Notes: generated by a model not told the origin, from the sequence alone. Positions 10,524-21,425 are shown, counted from the stretch's first letter. The stretch: 64,000 bases of DNA from Nematopogon swammerdamellus (GCA_946902875.1 OX336340.1:479501-543500); one strand, 5' to 3'. Program-made: numbers and translations.

Positions 10524-10745
10524 AAAAAAACTATTTAAAAAAATATAAAAACCGCCTTCAAAAATGTATGAAAAAAAAAAAAAAAATCGAACCCTAGAGT
10601 TGAAGGCGGACGGTTATTTTTGCTTGCTTGGTGGTGCTAAAGCAAGCAAAAATAACCGTCCGCCTTCAACTCTAGGGTTCGATTTTTTTTTTTTTCATAC
10701 ATTTTTGAAGGCGGTTTTCATATTTTTTTAAATAGTTTTTTATTT
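10524..10745. mobile_element. Near-perfect 222-bp hairpin element
   Basis: Two arms of about 106 bp, 10524-10629 and 10640-10745, pair around a 10-nt loop. They contain ACCGCCTTCAAAAATGTATG, an A15/T13 tract, CCCTAGAGTTGAAGGCGG and GCAAGCAAAAATAACCG. Differences are few and mainly in the homopolymer lengths. No coding capacity is present. Confidence 0.85.
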
Positions 10746-10754
10746 CACAGTTTT

Positions 10755-11005
10755 TTAGTAATTTTTATTTGCTATTAATGTACTCGGCGGAATCGCTCGG
10801 CCTTCGGCCTCGCGATTCCGCCTCGCTTTCCAATCCGATTTTGACCAAAAAAAATGGGACCACCTTGGAGCTAGACTGAACCGAACACAAAAAAGAATCA
10901 TCGAAATCGGTTCACAATTGGGGAAGATATTGCTGAACATACATAAAAAAAAAATACATACAGCCGAACATAGAACCTCCTTCTTTTTTGAAGTCGGTTA
11001 AAAAT
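10755..11005 (-). repeat. Dispersed repeat ending AACCGACTTCAAAAAA
   Basis: Read on the minus strand it starts TTTTTAACCGACTTCAAAAA, continues AGGAGGTTCTATGTTCGG and AACCGATTTCGATGATTC, and reaches a palindromic GGCCGAAGGCCGAGCG. The same family begins at 52226 on the plus strand. The hairpin element at 10524 abuts it. Confidence 0.65.
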
Positions 11006-11009
11006 AGGA

Positions 11010-11439
11010 ACGAACTGAGTGTGGCCAAGCAATAATAAAACATGTCGAAAACACGGATTTATTCAAATTTTATATTACGCAAGTTCTGAAATTGTCTGCA
11101 CATATCGTGCGTTTAAATATTGTATACTGCAGTGTTACTGCCAAAAGGCAACTTGCGTTACAATCGGAGGTCGTTCTGCAGCGCACGAGACTGTCTCCCC
11201 CCCTCCCAGCATTCCACCATACCCCTCCCCGAACCACGCTTTCAGATCGCGCGCAACCTGCACCGATCACATCTTGCATTTTTCACACACGTTGGAGTAA
11301 TATGGATTTACTTATGGAAAGGGTGCGTAACGTAGAAATAAACTAGTCAATAAATAACTAGTTGATATACGTTTTCTCTGATATTGATTTGAGGCGTCTT
11401 ATGGGGAAAATGTTAAAAAGGGGTTGTTTAACTTAAGTA
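11010..11439. other. Unassigned DNA
   Basis: Short frames overlap around 11019-11346 but none has protein-like features. No repeat was recognised. Confidence 0.4.
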
Positions 11440-11575
11440 TAGTCACAGGAAGACCTCCCTATCAGGTGGGACGACGCCATCAAATACGTCGGCGGAAAGC
11501 AGTTGTTCTGTACCGCTGAAGGCCGGGAGGACTGGAGGAAAATTGCAGAGACGTATGTCCAGCATGTATGTATGT
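11440..11575 (+). pseudogene. RTE-type LINE C-terminal fragment
   Basis: WDDAIKYVGGKQLFCTAEG with REDWRKIAETYVQ is read from about 11468, after a frameshift that separates it from GRPP. It matches the RTE fragments at 3200 and 49300. It is 5' truncated and followed directly by a TATG-rich end. Confidence 0.75.
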
Positions 11576-11617
11576 GATGTGGGACACCATTGTCTCACCC
11601 ACCCGCCACTTTTATAG

Positions 11618-11947
11618 TTTATTGTATAATTTAATCCGTAAACTACGCTTGGACATGTCGAAATTTTCGCCAGTTCTAAGTTCAATGCGAAGAAGAACTG
11701 ACAAACAAACTTCGCAGGTCACAATGTATTGTTAATACCTTATAAGTATTATATTATAGTAATTTACAATAATTAACCCATGCTACCGCTCACAAGAACA
11801 TTAATATTTACAGCATAAACATGAATACTCAAGAATCTGACCACTCTGCCTATTTACATGACCTATATCTTCTGGTGTAAGAACATTAAATGTTCTTGAT
11901 CTCGTGTATAGTACCATAGTCAATTTTGATACTTAATTGGTATATAT
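11618..11947 (+). repeat. 330-bp dispersed repeat, copy 1
   Basis: This matches 27668-27990 in the same orientation at roughly 90% by eye (shared blocks: TACGCTTGGACATGTCGAAA, TGCGAAGAAGAACTGACAAA, CTACCGCTCACAAGA). Copy 1 has an extra palindromic AAGAACATTAAATGTTCTTG at 11879-11898. The 1.79-kb TIR element begins exactly where similarity stops. Confidence 0.75.
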
Positions 11948-13736
11948 CTATAGTATTATCAAAACCTCGTGTCCGGTTGGGCAATAAAGTTATATGGCTT
12001 AGGGAAGCGAATCTGCGCACGGCGCTTTGTCGATAAAAAGTCACCTCGGTCGATAGAAGTTATTCACGGTTTTTTATTTAGATGAATTAATAATATCTTA
12101 AGGTACTACAGGTTATAAATGCTTAAGGCACTTATATATCTATTTATAATAGATACCTATTTCACATACTCAATCATACTACAAATTGGACAACACATTT
12201 TATTATATTTTATTAATGTTTCATTTTTTATAGGTTTTTTTTATTTATCTGAATAGATTTATAAGATATTTATTTATGATACTTTACATTAGATTCAGAT
12301 TCAGATATTTATTTCGCCATAAAGAACACAACAATAACAATATTTCATTGAGACATGCATATTCAGTATAGTTCGTCATAATTTTTTTGTCCTGTCCCGT
12401 TCAGCAGTGCAATCTATAAGGAAGAACCGAGTAAGAAACCTTACAGAGCTTTTTTTAAATATAACTTACTTACTAAGTTTTCATTATGTTAAATATAACA
12501 TACTATAAAAAATTAAAAATATTAAGTCAAGATATACCCATTAAAAAGGTAATAAAATACATAACAAAGAACATAGGGTTCAGTCAAGTTATTAATAAAT
12601 TTTGAGTTTATGCATATAAACAATTTGAATTATCAAAGTCAGCAGAATTTTTATTTAGAGTAAGAAAAAAATCACTTCACTTATAAAATTATTATTACAC
12701 ATGCCATTTATGAAAAAATTTAATAATTGACTGCTAAAAATATATTTATATATACATTTAATTATGTACATAGAATTAAACTAACTACTTACTTATGTAT
12801 TTATTTATGACATTGAAACTGTTTATTATATTTAAAATTAAATACTTTATATCAAATGAAAAAAATTACTTTACAATGTTTTTAATCTAATTATTTGGGC
12901 TTAAATCACCGGGTGATTATGTCAGTCCCATTATTTCACTTTACAATTTGTGATTACAAAATTTATTACTATATTAAATACAATAATTACAAGTACAAGC
13001 AATTTTTTTGGAAATTAAAATTAAATACCTAATAAAGTTGTCAAAATTTATTAATAATAATATAATTCTCGGAGAACTCCGTAGCCACGGCCTGCACCCG
13101 CCGGCGTGCTTGGAGGCTTGTCTCCCGCCGCCGGCGGTATTACCATTTTTAATTTTTTTATTAATTTTGTGTATTTTTATTACTTTGTATTTTTAATACT
13201 TGTATAATATATGTAAAATTAATAGAAAATTTTGAAAATGTGAAATAAAGAACATAATATAATTAAGTAAGAACATATAATTTAAAATTCATCTTCTGAG
13301 TCACTGCTCTCATAATTCAGACGAATGACAAGTGGTTGTGTGTCACGAATAAGAACTGTTTCATAATCTTTCTCTTGTAGACTTTCTGCATGAATAACAC
13401 ACTTTTGCCAATCTTGTACAGCGTTCGTTCTTGGTCGACCAATGAGATCGCGTATGCATTCCACAGAGTGCGTTCTCGATCGGCCAATGAGATCGCGTTA
13501 CATCATTGATGCATACCATAACGTGCATTAGCGGGCGCCCCTTCAAATGGTATTATGTCATTCATTAAAAAAACATTACAAACATATAATTTATGATTGG
13601 AGATAATTAAAAAACCGTGAATAACTTCTATCGACCCAGGTGACTTTTTATCGACAAAGCGCCGTGCGCAGATTCGCTTCCCCAAGCCATATAACTTTAT
13701 TGCCCAACCGGACACGAGGTTTTGATAATACTATAG
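11948..13736. mobile_element. 1.79-kb TIR element with ~128-bp inverted ends
   Basis: Ends 11948-12075 and 13610-13736 are inverted copies with few differences. They contain CTATAGTATTATCAAAACC, CGAATCTGCGCACGGCGC and CTTTGTCGATAAAAAGTC. The interior is AT-rich except for a CpG patch at 13080-13135. A 60-codon minus frame (13282-13464) ends in RLNYESSDSEDEF; an acidic tail like this is seen at the C-terminus of some DDE transposases, but that match is suggestive only. The motif CCAATGAGATCGCGT occurs twice, 43 bp apart (13439, 13482). Confidence 0.75.
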
Positions 13737-13807
13737 TCAAATCAGCCGTACCAATATACCGATCTTTATGCCATGCTCAACAACAGTCGGCTACAGAGAG
13801 CCCCTAA

Positions 13808-14130
13808 CGTACCGTGTGGGGCCGGTACTTTAAAAGAATAGCCCCACTGCATTACTCCCCGTGTATGTCGTAAAAGGAGACTAAGAGATATGACTCCCTT
13901 CTTATATTACTAGGTGGTAGGGTTTAACCCGCCCGGGTCGGTACCACCGCACTGAATGAAAGGTCGGTCGAAACGGCTATGTAAATAGTTTGTGCGTTCC
14001 GTCCAGTTCAGTGTAGCCGGCACGACCGAAGGGAAGCACTGACATGGCACCAAGTTCACCCGGTGTTATTGGCTGACATCACGGATGTTGTAGGTGATGT
14101 AGCCAACCGTGTCAGCTTCCATAAAAAAAA
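13808..14130 (+). mobile_element. X/SINE-A chimera, internally deleted
   Basis: It starts with family X (TACCGTGTGGGGCCGGTACTT split at its 5' end, GTCGTAAAAGGAGACTAAG) and jumps to the SINE-A core at about 13893 (CTAGGTGGTAGGGTTTAACC), then runs to CAGCTTCCATAAAAAAAA. The SINE head, with its A box, 5S part and B box, is missing. The intact chimeras are at 28508 and 60065. Confidence 0.8.
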
Positions 14131-14134
14131 TAAC

Positions 14135-14584
14135 ATCCATATCATTCTCACATAGCTGCAACAAGACAGGGGCCAGGGGGCTGGCTGTAGACGCAGCGCC
14201 GCAGCGCAATATAGAAGCGACCGGGTCGGGCCGGGGGCGGGGGCTCGCGAGATACGAACTCAGTTATTTGCTGACAAATACATCGACAGTATGCAAATGA
14301 CATTCCGCGAGGCGAGGATATATCCCATTTGGAGCTTCCTGCCCGCCGAGTGCCGCCGCGCCCCCCCGCCCCTGTCGGACGATACACGGCCATTTCTAGA
14401 AGTGGCGCTGGCATGTAGAAACTTTGAGAAAGGAATAAATAAAGAAAGAAGGAAGTGATTTATTCCGCCTGTCCTTTGTATCCATCCATACCAGGTCATC
14501 CATACTAGTATGGAAGAAAGGAATATTTTTTCCACTTAACTATACTATTCGACACATCATTCACAAAAACAATTAAACCAAATA
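14135..14584. other. Unassigned DNA
   Basis: A GC-rich patch (14180-14250, 14340-14380) lies in otherwise AT-rich sequence. Overlapping short frames show no recognisable protein. Confidence 0.4.
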
Positions 14585-15085
14585 TTAAAAACCGGCCAAG
14601 GGCGAGATAAAAAACTGTACTTACCGCAAAAACTGTACTTACCACAAAAACTGTACTTACCACAAAAAAATACCTTGAAAACCACGTTGTGGTTTTCACG
14701 GTATATGATTGTATGGAGACCCCCCTTCCCCCTTAATTTTTGAAATTTTTATTATTTGTTTTCATATCCGCCAAAATAATACATTATTATTATTATTATA
14801 GCCTAATGCGCTTCGTTTATAATTTTTTTTTTTTTAATTTTGTAATTTAAAACGCTACAGCGCACCCTATGCTGGGCTTCGGCCTCTCGCGTTCGCGAGG
14901 TGCGGTCTACTCTCCCTGGCTGACCAGGCCTGTCTGGGAAAGGTTACAATAATTAAGGTTATAATTAAGATTAAAATAATACATATTCTGTGAAAATTTC
15001 AACCTGCTAGATAAATTACGGTTTCAAAGATACAGCCATTGGTCGGACGGACGGACGGGACAGACAGACGGTGTAGGCTTATTAA
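14585..15085 (+). repeat. Family G repeat with 21-bp tandem insert
   Basis: It starts AAAACCGGCCAAGGGCGAG and later has TTCTGTGAAAATTTCAACC, TACGGTTTCAAAGATACAG and a GGACGGACGGAC array. A three-copy tandem of about 21 bp (AAAACTGTACTTACC plus five or six bases) occupies 14612-14668. The final GGAACCCTAAAAA end is missing. Confidence 0.65.
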
Positions 15086-15159
15086 CAGTTAAGATAAATA
15101 AACATATTTCAATTCATATTAAGAATCATATTCAAATCACGCGGTTTCATTATTTATAA

Positions 15160-15295
15160 GAGGCGTAAAAAGGCTCCTCTCAGGCCGGCATGGCATTCGC
15201 AATCCCCGTGCATGACGAATGTCCGTGGGCATCGTTAGACATCTACTTATAGGTGTAACGATGCCACATGTGGCGCTTTCCATGAAAAAAACATG
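15160..15295 (+). mobile_element. LINE-J 3' UTR fragment
   Basis: GGCCGGCATGGCATTCGCAA, GAATGTCCGTGGGCATCGTT and GCCACATGTGGCGCTTTCC match the 3' end of the Jockey-like LINE seen at 55080 and, inverted, at 34430, 41440 and 50905. It ends in an A run. The coding part is absent. Confidence 0.65.
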
Positions 15296-15422
15296 TAAAT
15301 GAGGGGTCTGTCTGAAAATCAGAGCTGCGACAGAAGGCTCGCCTGTTGTCGTAGTTATAAGCTAAGATTTATGAAGACCCATTTATCTAGATCCTTCTAT
15401 TAAAGTAGGTAATATAAATGTT

Positions 15423-15702
15423 ATTCATTTTTAAGTTTTCGGATTAACAGTAGTATGTTTAGACTTACATAAGTCGACGTTTCGCCCGCTACGTCACGGG
15501 CTTCTTCAGGGACTGCGGGAGTTCCTGGAGCCGACGTCTGGTGTCCGTTGTACCAGTTTGACGTCTGGTACAACGGACACCAGACGTCGGCTCCAGGAAC
15601 TCCCGCAGCCCCTGAAGAAGCCCGTGACGTAGCGGGCGAAACGTCGACTTGTGCAAGTCTAAACATACATACTACTGTTAATCCGAAAACATAAAAATGA
15701 AT
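15423..15702. mobile_element. 280-bp foldback element
   Basis: Arms of about 135-140 bp (15423-15556 and 15565-15702) pair round an 8-nt loop. They include GTCGACGTTTCGCCCGCTAC, CACGGGCTTCTTCAGGG and GTCTGGTGTCCGTTGTACC and their inverses. Only a few mismatches and one 4-nt length difference are visible. The 81-codon minus frame through it is an artefact of the palindrome. Confidence 0.85.
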
Positions 15703-15704
15703 AT

Positions 15705-15970
15705 AATTAATAACAGAGTAAACTTAAAAACATTAATATTAATGTTATTGGCTGATGTGCTATTGTTAACAGTAAACCTAAGATTACCTAATAAAAATAT
15801 TTCATTTCATTTGATTGTATGGACATCAGGTTATATGAAAATTATATGACTATGTCGAATCGCCTAGCCGGAGCCAATAATTAGTGTGTCATTAGAAGTG
15901 CAGGGTAACCGTACTTCACTGCCGCGACTAACGGACAGCGCTCGTCCGCGTCGGCAGCAGCGTATCGCTC
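15705..15970. other. Unassigned DNA
   Basis: AT-rich sequence followed by a CpG-containing segment (15900-15965). Nothing was recognised. Confidence 0.4.
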
Positions 15971-16052
15971 GTTTAGATGAGAGTTTGATTTGATAGCGGA
16001 TAACCGCTGATAAGCGTAGCGCTGCACTCATCCGATTCCAATCTATGCACAG

Positions 16053-16347
16053 ATTTTTTTATGAATATTCCATCACCGGTCTTACTTGTGCTTTGTACTT
16101 GTGCTTTGTAGAGTGTAAGCAGTTGGACCGGCGTGAAAAATCGCCGACATCGGTAAAGGATCGCAAATTTTCGAGACGCTAGTTTTGCCTTGGACTCTAT
16201 GAACGATCGAAACCCAACGTGCCTGGACACCTCCATACCCAGGACGCCCAGACTACCATCGTTGGGGACTTGGCTGCCCTGAAAAGTGGCTTGGAGAGGA
16301 AACGGATCAGCCTTAGTAGAGAAGGCACAAGCTTGCGTCTTGGCTAC
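16053..16347 (-). pseudogene. LINE reverse transcriptase fragment with 19-bp target duplication
   Basis: On the minus strand, ASRKFAILYRCRRFFTPVQL followed by LTLYKAQVQS matches the thumb region of Jockey/Rex-type LINE reverse transcriptases. It is then joined directly to a short tail ending in AAAAAAAT. The exact 19-mer GATTCCAATCTATGCACAG flanks the unit at 16034-16052 and 16348-16366, as expected for a target-primed insertion. Most of the LINE is deleted. Confidence 0.75.
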
Positions 16348-16367
16348 GATTCCAATCTATGCACAGG

Positions 16368-16703
16368 TTTTTATTATGGAAACTGACAAGGTTGGCTACA
16401 TGAACTACAATATCCGTGATATAAGCCCATAACACCGGGTGAACTAGGCGCCATGTCAGTGCTTCCCTTCATTTAATGTCGGCTACACCGAACTGGACGG
16501 AAAACACAACTATTTACATAGCCGTTTCGACCGACGTTTCGCTCAGTGCGGTGGTATCAATCCGGCCGGGATAAACCCTACCACCTAGTACGGTAAGAAG
16601 GGAAGGGACCTACAGTTTAACGCGGAATCCGAACCGAGCTGACCACGCTCAGCGTTGCTTAACAACAGTCGAACGACCGCACCACTGAGCTGCCGAGGCT
16701 GAC
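16368..16703 (-). mobile_element. SINE-A with 5S remnant, minus strand
   Basis: Minus-strand order: CAGCCTCGGCAGCTCAGTGG (A box), GTTAAGCAACGCTGAGCG with TGGTCAG from 5S rRNA, GGTTCGGATTCCGCG (B box), core, body and CCATAATAAAAA. The block TACTTGGATGGG between the 5S part and B box has been lost. This second copy with 5S sequence supports the ancestry proposed for 6727. Confidence 0.85.
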
Positions 16704-17005
16704 AAAATATGCCGTTTCGTTCTGGACCATCACCATCATGCACATCATCTTATCACATCATTTCACACTGAATGAAATAATCACTCGCCGAATTTTAAAG
16801 AATTTGCTTTGAATTTTTACGGCGTTCCTCATAGAAACGTAACTAATACAACCTGTCTATTAGCGATCATCGCAGAAAAAACTGTAGCCCTGCCTCGGTA
16901 ACTAAACGCATTGAGAAGCCCTTTGGAGCGATTGACACGAATCCGAGGATTGCTACAAAATGCAGGTAAATAAAAACAAAAAATAAAAAACATAATAAAA
17001 AAAAT

Positions 17006-17565
17006 GTGAGGCACGTGGCATTCGCTCCGCTGCACGTGAAATTTGCTCCGCTGCACGTGACATTTGCTCTGCTGCAAGTGACTTTTGCTCCGCTGCAAGT
17101 GACTCTTGCTTCGCTGCACATGACATTTGATTCGCTGCACGTGACATTTGCTCCGCAGCACGTGACATTTGTTCCGCTGCACGTGACATTTGCTTCGCTG
17201 CACGTGATATTTGTTCTGCTGCATGTGACATTTGCTCCGCTTCGCGCGATGTTTGCTCCGCTGCAAGTGACTTTTTCGCTGCAGATGACATTTGCTCCGC
17301 TGCACGTGACATTGGCTCCGCTGCAAGTGATATTTGTTCCGCTGCATGTGACATTTGCTCCGCTTCGCGCGATGTTTGCTCCGCTGCAAGTGACTTTTTC
17401 GCTGCAGATGACATTTTCTCCGTTGCACGTGACATTGGCTCCGCTGCAAGTGATATTTGTTCCGCTGCATGTGACATTTGTTCCGCTGCACGTGAAATTT
17501 GTTCCGCAGCATGTAAAATGTGTACCGCTGCACGTGACATTTGATCCGCTGCAGGTGAGTTTCGC
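17006..17565. repeat. 21-bp minisatellite with repeated CACGTG
   Basis: About 26 units of TTTGCTCCGCTGCACGTGAC plus A cover 560 bp. I count eleven exact CACGTG E-boxes; others are mutated to CAAGTG or CATGTG. A higher-order period of about 122 bp (17221, 17343, 17467) includes a shortened unit GACTTTTTCGCTGCAG. Because 21 is a multiple of 3, several frames on both strands stay open for 200-255 codons (heptad-like CSGANVT, AAEQMSR, LHVTFAP). I treat these as consequences of the period, not genes. Confidence 0.85.
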
Positions 17566-17609
17566 TTCTGTTTTGATTTGTTCTGCAAGAAAAAATAAAT
17601 AAAACATTT

Positions 17610-18289
17610 GGTCATTAATTGCTGCTTAGACAGCTTAGAAGCTGTCGCGCTCCTCCGGCCATGAGCCGAAAGTTTCGACGGCGAAGGCCACAAACCAATA
17701 AATGTACCTAATATTTTCACATTTTTTAATGTTTTCTTTTAGCTGCGGCCTCCGCCGCCGAACCAGGCTTCAGGTCGATGATAGGACGAGATTGCTAGTG
17801 CAATAGTAGCACTTGGCTTTAAATATTTACAAATTTACAGACTGTTCCAAAAATTATGGATCAAACGAAAAAAGGTGATAATTTCTAACCAAAATCACTA
17901 TCTAGTGGTTAACTTGCCATACATGGTTTTACATTAATAGGTGGTAGGGTGGTAGTGTCCGAAAGGGGATGATTCTACACCTGAAGTGGCTTAGGTTTTG
18001 TTCTATGAATTTTTATTTTTATTATCTTACCATTATTTACAAAATTGCCGAAAAATTATAGAATCTACATTTTCAAAAAGAAGTAATATGTATGCCATAC
18101 ATCTTTAAGTTTCACATACATAATCAGTTTTAGATTAAATCGGAATGCTGTATTTATCACACAGTTGTGAAAATAATACAAATTAAATGCATGTTAATTA
18201 TAGGTAAACCAACAAATATGAAAGACACTTATAATTGGACCACAGAATATAAATGGAATATAAGGACGGGACCAAACAGATCGAAGTAC
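17610..18289. other. Unassigned AT-rich DNA
   Basis: No gene or clear repeat. GGTGGTAGGGTGGTAGTGTCC at 17940 partly resembles 32030 (GTAGTACCCGAAAG, GATTCTACACC), hinting at a minor dispersed repeat. Confidence 0.4.
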
Positions 18290-18670
18290 GTAACGTTTAA
18301 TTTACAGTTCCCTATAGTTTAGCATTTCTATAGAATGTTTGTCAACGGTTTTGTGAATATTTCTCTGTTTTCGCGCTATTAATTCGTGCAAATTGAGTAC
18401 GGCGATTATGAATGAGGGTCGAGAATTATTATTGTACACGGATTTATGGACATCGAGTAATGGGCGATACTTTCCGCGCGTGTTGCCATTAAGCAAATGA
18501 TGTGCTCTCATTTAACGACAAGTCACGCTCTCTCCAGTTTACTCATCTCATAAACCGAAGAAGTAATCCCTGCTCGCTGTACATTACGTCGTCTTTACCT
18601 CGTAAATGAGAAGTGTGAGGCCAACAAGTAAATCTAATGCGACTGCTCTCCAGTCGCATTATTGTTGGCA
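18290..18670. promoter_or_regulatory. Possible conserved regulatory segment
   Basis: The segment is repeat-free by eye and mixes AT homeobox-like motifs (GCTATTAATTCG, GCCATTAAGCAAATG) with CpG-containing words, the texture often seen in insect developmental enhancers. At 18620-18669 a stem-loop forms: GCCAACAA and AATGCGACT pair with AGTCGCATT and TTGTTGGC. The call is based on texture only. Confidence 0.2.
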
Positions 18671-18804
18671 ACCTTTGGTTCGTCTAAGTTAAGGTTGTCA
18701 TTCGTCCCGGTACACCGAGACTTGTCACCGATTTAGAATCTCAGTCCCGGTCGTTCCGCCTGACCACCAAATGTCCCGGTCGGGAACCAAAAGCCCGCTA
18801 GTTT

Positions 18805-18960
18805 TATCCATATTAAAATTATAAATTCAAAAGTAACTGTTGTCTGTCTGTTACCTTTTCAAGCCTAAACCGCTGTGCAGATTTCGATAAAATTTTGATT
18901 GGAGATGGATTGCATCCTGAGAAAGATACCTATCATCGAAATTTAATTTAATAGTAAAGA
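18805..18960 (+). mobile_element. Helitron 5' part
   Basis: ATTATAAATTCAAAAGTAAC, TTGTCTGTCTGTTACC, CCTAAACCGCTGTGCAGATT and TGGATTGCATCCTGAGAAAG follow the internal order of the lepidopteran Helitron also present at 44068. The 3' terminus is not seen. Confidence 0.6.
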
Positions 18961-19770
18961 TTAAATGCAAAAGATACCTATCATCTAAAATTTAATTTAA
19001 TACTCACAGAACAGGTGCTATATTTCTCCGCTTAAAGACAACCAACTTTTCTTAGGTTTTGATATAGTGTCCCGGTCAGTACCTGCAACTTTATGGTAAC
19101 TCTAGTCTAAGTAGTGACGCCAGCGCCACGCTCAAGAATAGGCTGTTGTCACTACGCCACAGGAGAATATTCGGTTCGCTGAGCCTATTTTACAGGACGC
19201 CCGCTTATCTGATGGATTAGCTTCCCTCATTCCTCCAACCTCTATCCATATTCCGGACTGCCGGATTGCCGGACACGACATCCATATGTGGTCACCACAA
19301 AACTTTTTCAAACGCCCCGCTTCTCTAAATCCTTCCTGTGTTATAGGTACCGCGAAAACCCATCCACGCGCTACTCCCTCGCTCCCACCCAGGAAAGTAT
19401 GATGCAGAGGGCGATGTTTTAATTGCGTCAATTAGTAAGGCTGCGCGTTCAACGCGGCGTACGAGCTCGTCCCGCCCGAGGGCTAATCAGCGGCGACTGA
19501 GCGCGTGCGATGCGGCGACACGCCACGCCACGTCGCTGTAACATGTTCACACCTTCGACACAGGATGGACTACACACCAGAGAAATAAAAATTCTAGATA
19601 GTCGATCAAGCATCAACCGGGTGGAAACCCCAAGTTCATTCCTGAGTCACAGACGTTTTGTGAGTTCGCTTGGTCTGTTTCACTACCATGGGTAGTGCTC
19701 TGAGGAACTAGCATGCCTTATTCCCTGCCATCCGTCTGATCTCCGACCGAACCATTAGTCGCATAGAGGC
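18961..19770. other. Unassigned DNA
   Basis: A short duplication (AAGATACCTATCATC, 18925 and 18970) is visible. CpG content rises at 19090-19510. Frames here have no recognised relatives. Confidence 0.4.
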
Positions 19771-19775
19771 TCGGC

Positions 19776-19960
19776 ATCCTTTTGTTGTTGATATTGAGAT
19801 TTTGAGAACAAAATCGTTCCTTTGTCGCACTCGTGGGGTGTTTCCCCCTAATCCTTTTACCTGGGGATCTTCAAACGTCGTATCAATAGGCTAGAATTTG
19901 GCCCTGTCGACTGTACCATTGGTCCTTCGGCACAGCCACCCATGCACCCTTCATGTCCAG
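19776..19960 (+). pseudogene. LINE-C C-terminal fragment
   Basis: HPFVVDIEILRTKSFLCRT is read from about 19788 and matches HPFVVDNELLRKHQFSK before an interruption at 60064. Later CGACTGTACCATTGGTCC and TCGGCACAGCCACCCATG match the 3' end seen at 60650 and, inverted, at 54600. Frames are broken. Confidence 0.6.
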
Positions 19961-20293
19961 GCAGGACCCTCGGCTGTGTTTTAAGACCTCTTCTGGTGGT
20001 CATGGAACACCACCACACGACACCAATGGAACAGTGCTCACTATGATGGTGATCTGAAGAACCATTAAAACGGTCAGTATGTTTTCACTATCATAAAACA
20101 ACGGATACGACATGTCGCGTCTTATGCCCAGAGTTGCACATACGGCATAGGATGTCGAGATCTTGGCGAGCTTTCATTCGCAGTAGATTTCGACATGCAA
20201 TCGCTGAATGGCCGTTAAGCACTGTGTGCTCCAAGATTATTGGTAGGAAATTTGGCGATGCCGCTACCAGAGCGATGTTGATGGTGCATATTA
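19961..20293. other. Unassigned DNA
   Basis: A 67-codon plus frame is present at 20134-20337 without a recognised domain. It runs into the SINE-B tail. No other feature. Confidence 0.35.
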
Positions 20294-20445
20294 ATTTTTA
20301 TGTAATCCGGTATGAGTGGCTGATTCAGAGAGGCTAGAGCACATGCTCCGACCAGCTAATATCACCTCCGAGAAGGTAGGTGCCATACATACCAGAAACT
20401 TCCCTTTGGATTGCTGGCTACAATGAACTAGAGGAGAATGCAGTC
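20294..20445 (-). mobile_element. SINE-B 3' fragment
   Basis: Minus-strand CCAGAGGGAAGTTTCTGG-like sequence, GGTAGGTGCCAT on the plus strand and the GCTCCGACCAGCTAATATCA block identify it. It ends in the T run at 20294. Confidence 0.8.
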
Positions 20446-20782
20446 TATATACTTACTGATGATCGATGGTTAATTTCATGAAATGATGCACAGTGCGAGG
20501 TGGTTAGGTAGGTAGGGGGGACGACCCTCACTCACAGCCTGTGTTTTGAATGCTGACCCGCTGGACCCGGCCCTCCACAGTCCTCGCTAATCTGCAACAA
20601 CACAGTCCGCTGAAGTATTCAGCAACCAGCAACAATTAGCAACGCAAACATCCAACTGTTGTGTTCATTTCATTCGAAGCGCTGCGCTGGCCGGCGCCGC
20701 GCCTCGCACACAGCCCAGTAGATGACGTTGCGTAAATTTTGGCTGCCATATTGTTCTTGTTTTTGGAGTTGTTTGTGTATGT
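20446..20782. other. Unassigned DNA
   Basis: Mixed composition with a CpG patch at 20680-20710. Nothing recognised. Confidence 0.4.
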
Positions 20783-21276
<494 letters not shown>

Positions 21277-21425
21277 GTTTCACGTAATCCGGTATAGATG
21301 GCTGAGTCAGAGGAGCCAAAGCACACGCTCTGACCAACCTATGTCACGTCCGAAAAGGTAGTTGCTGGCTATATTAGGCTAGAGTGTTCTCCACACAGCC
21401 GAAGCTGTTGTGCGGCCATCTTACA
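21277..21425 (-). mobile_element. SINE-B 3' fragment
   Basis: CACGTAATCCGGTATAGATG, CACGTCCGAAAAGGTAG, TTGCTGGCTATATTAGGC and GCGGCCATCTTACATC are the SINE-B tail on the opposite strand. The copy abuts family G. Confidence 0.75.

Noticed and set aside
15421..15666. 81-codon minus frame
   Set aside because: It spans both arms of a foldback element and mirrors itself.
16829..17720. Three overlapping 234-255-codon frames on the minus strand and a 198-codon frame on the plus strand
   Set aside because: They result from a 21-bp tandem period that keeps all frames open. No start context, splice signals or non-repeat domain support a gene.
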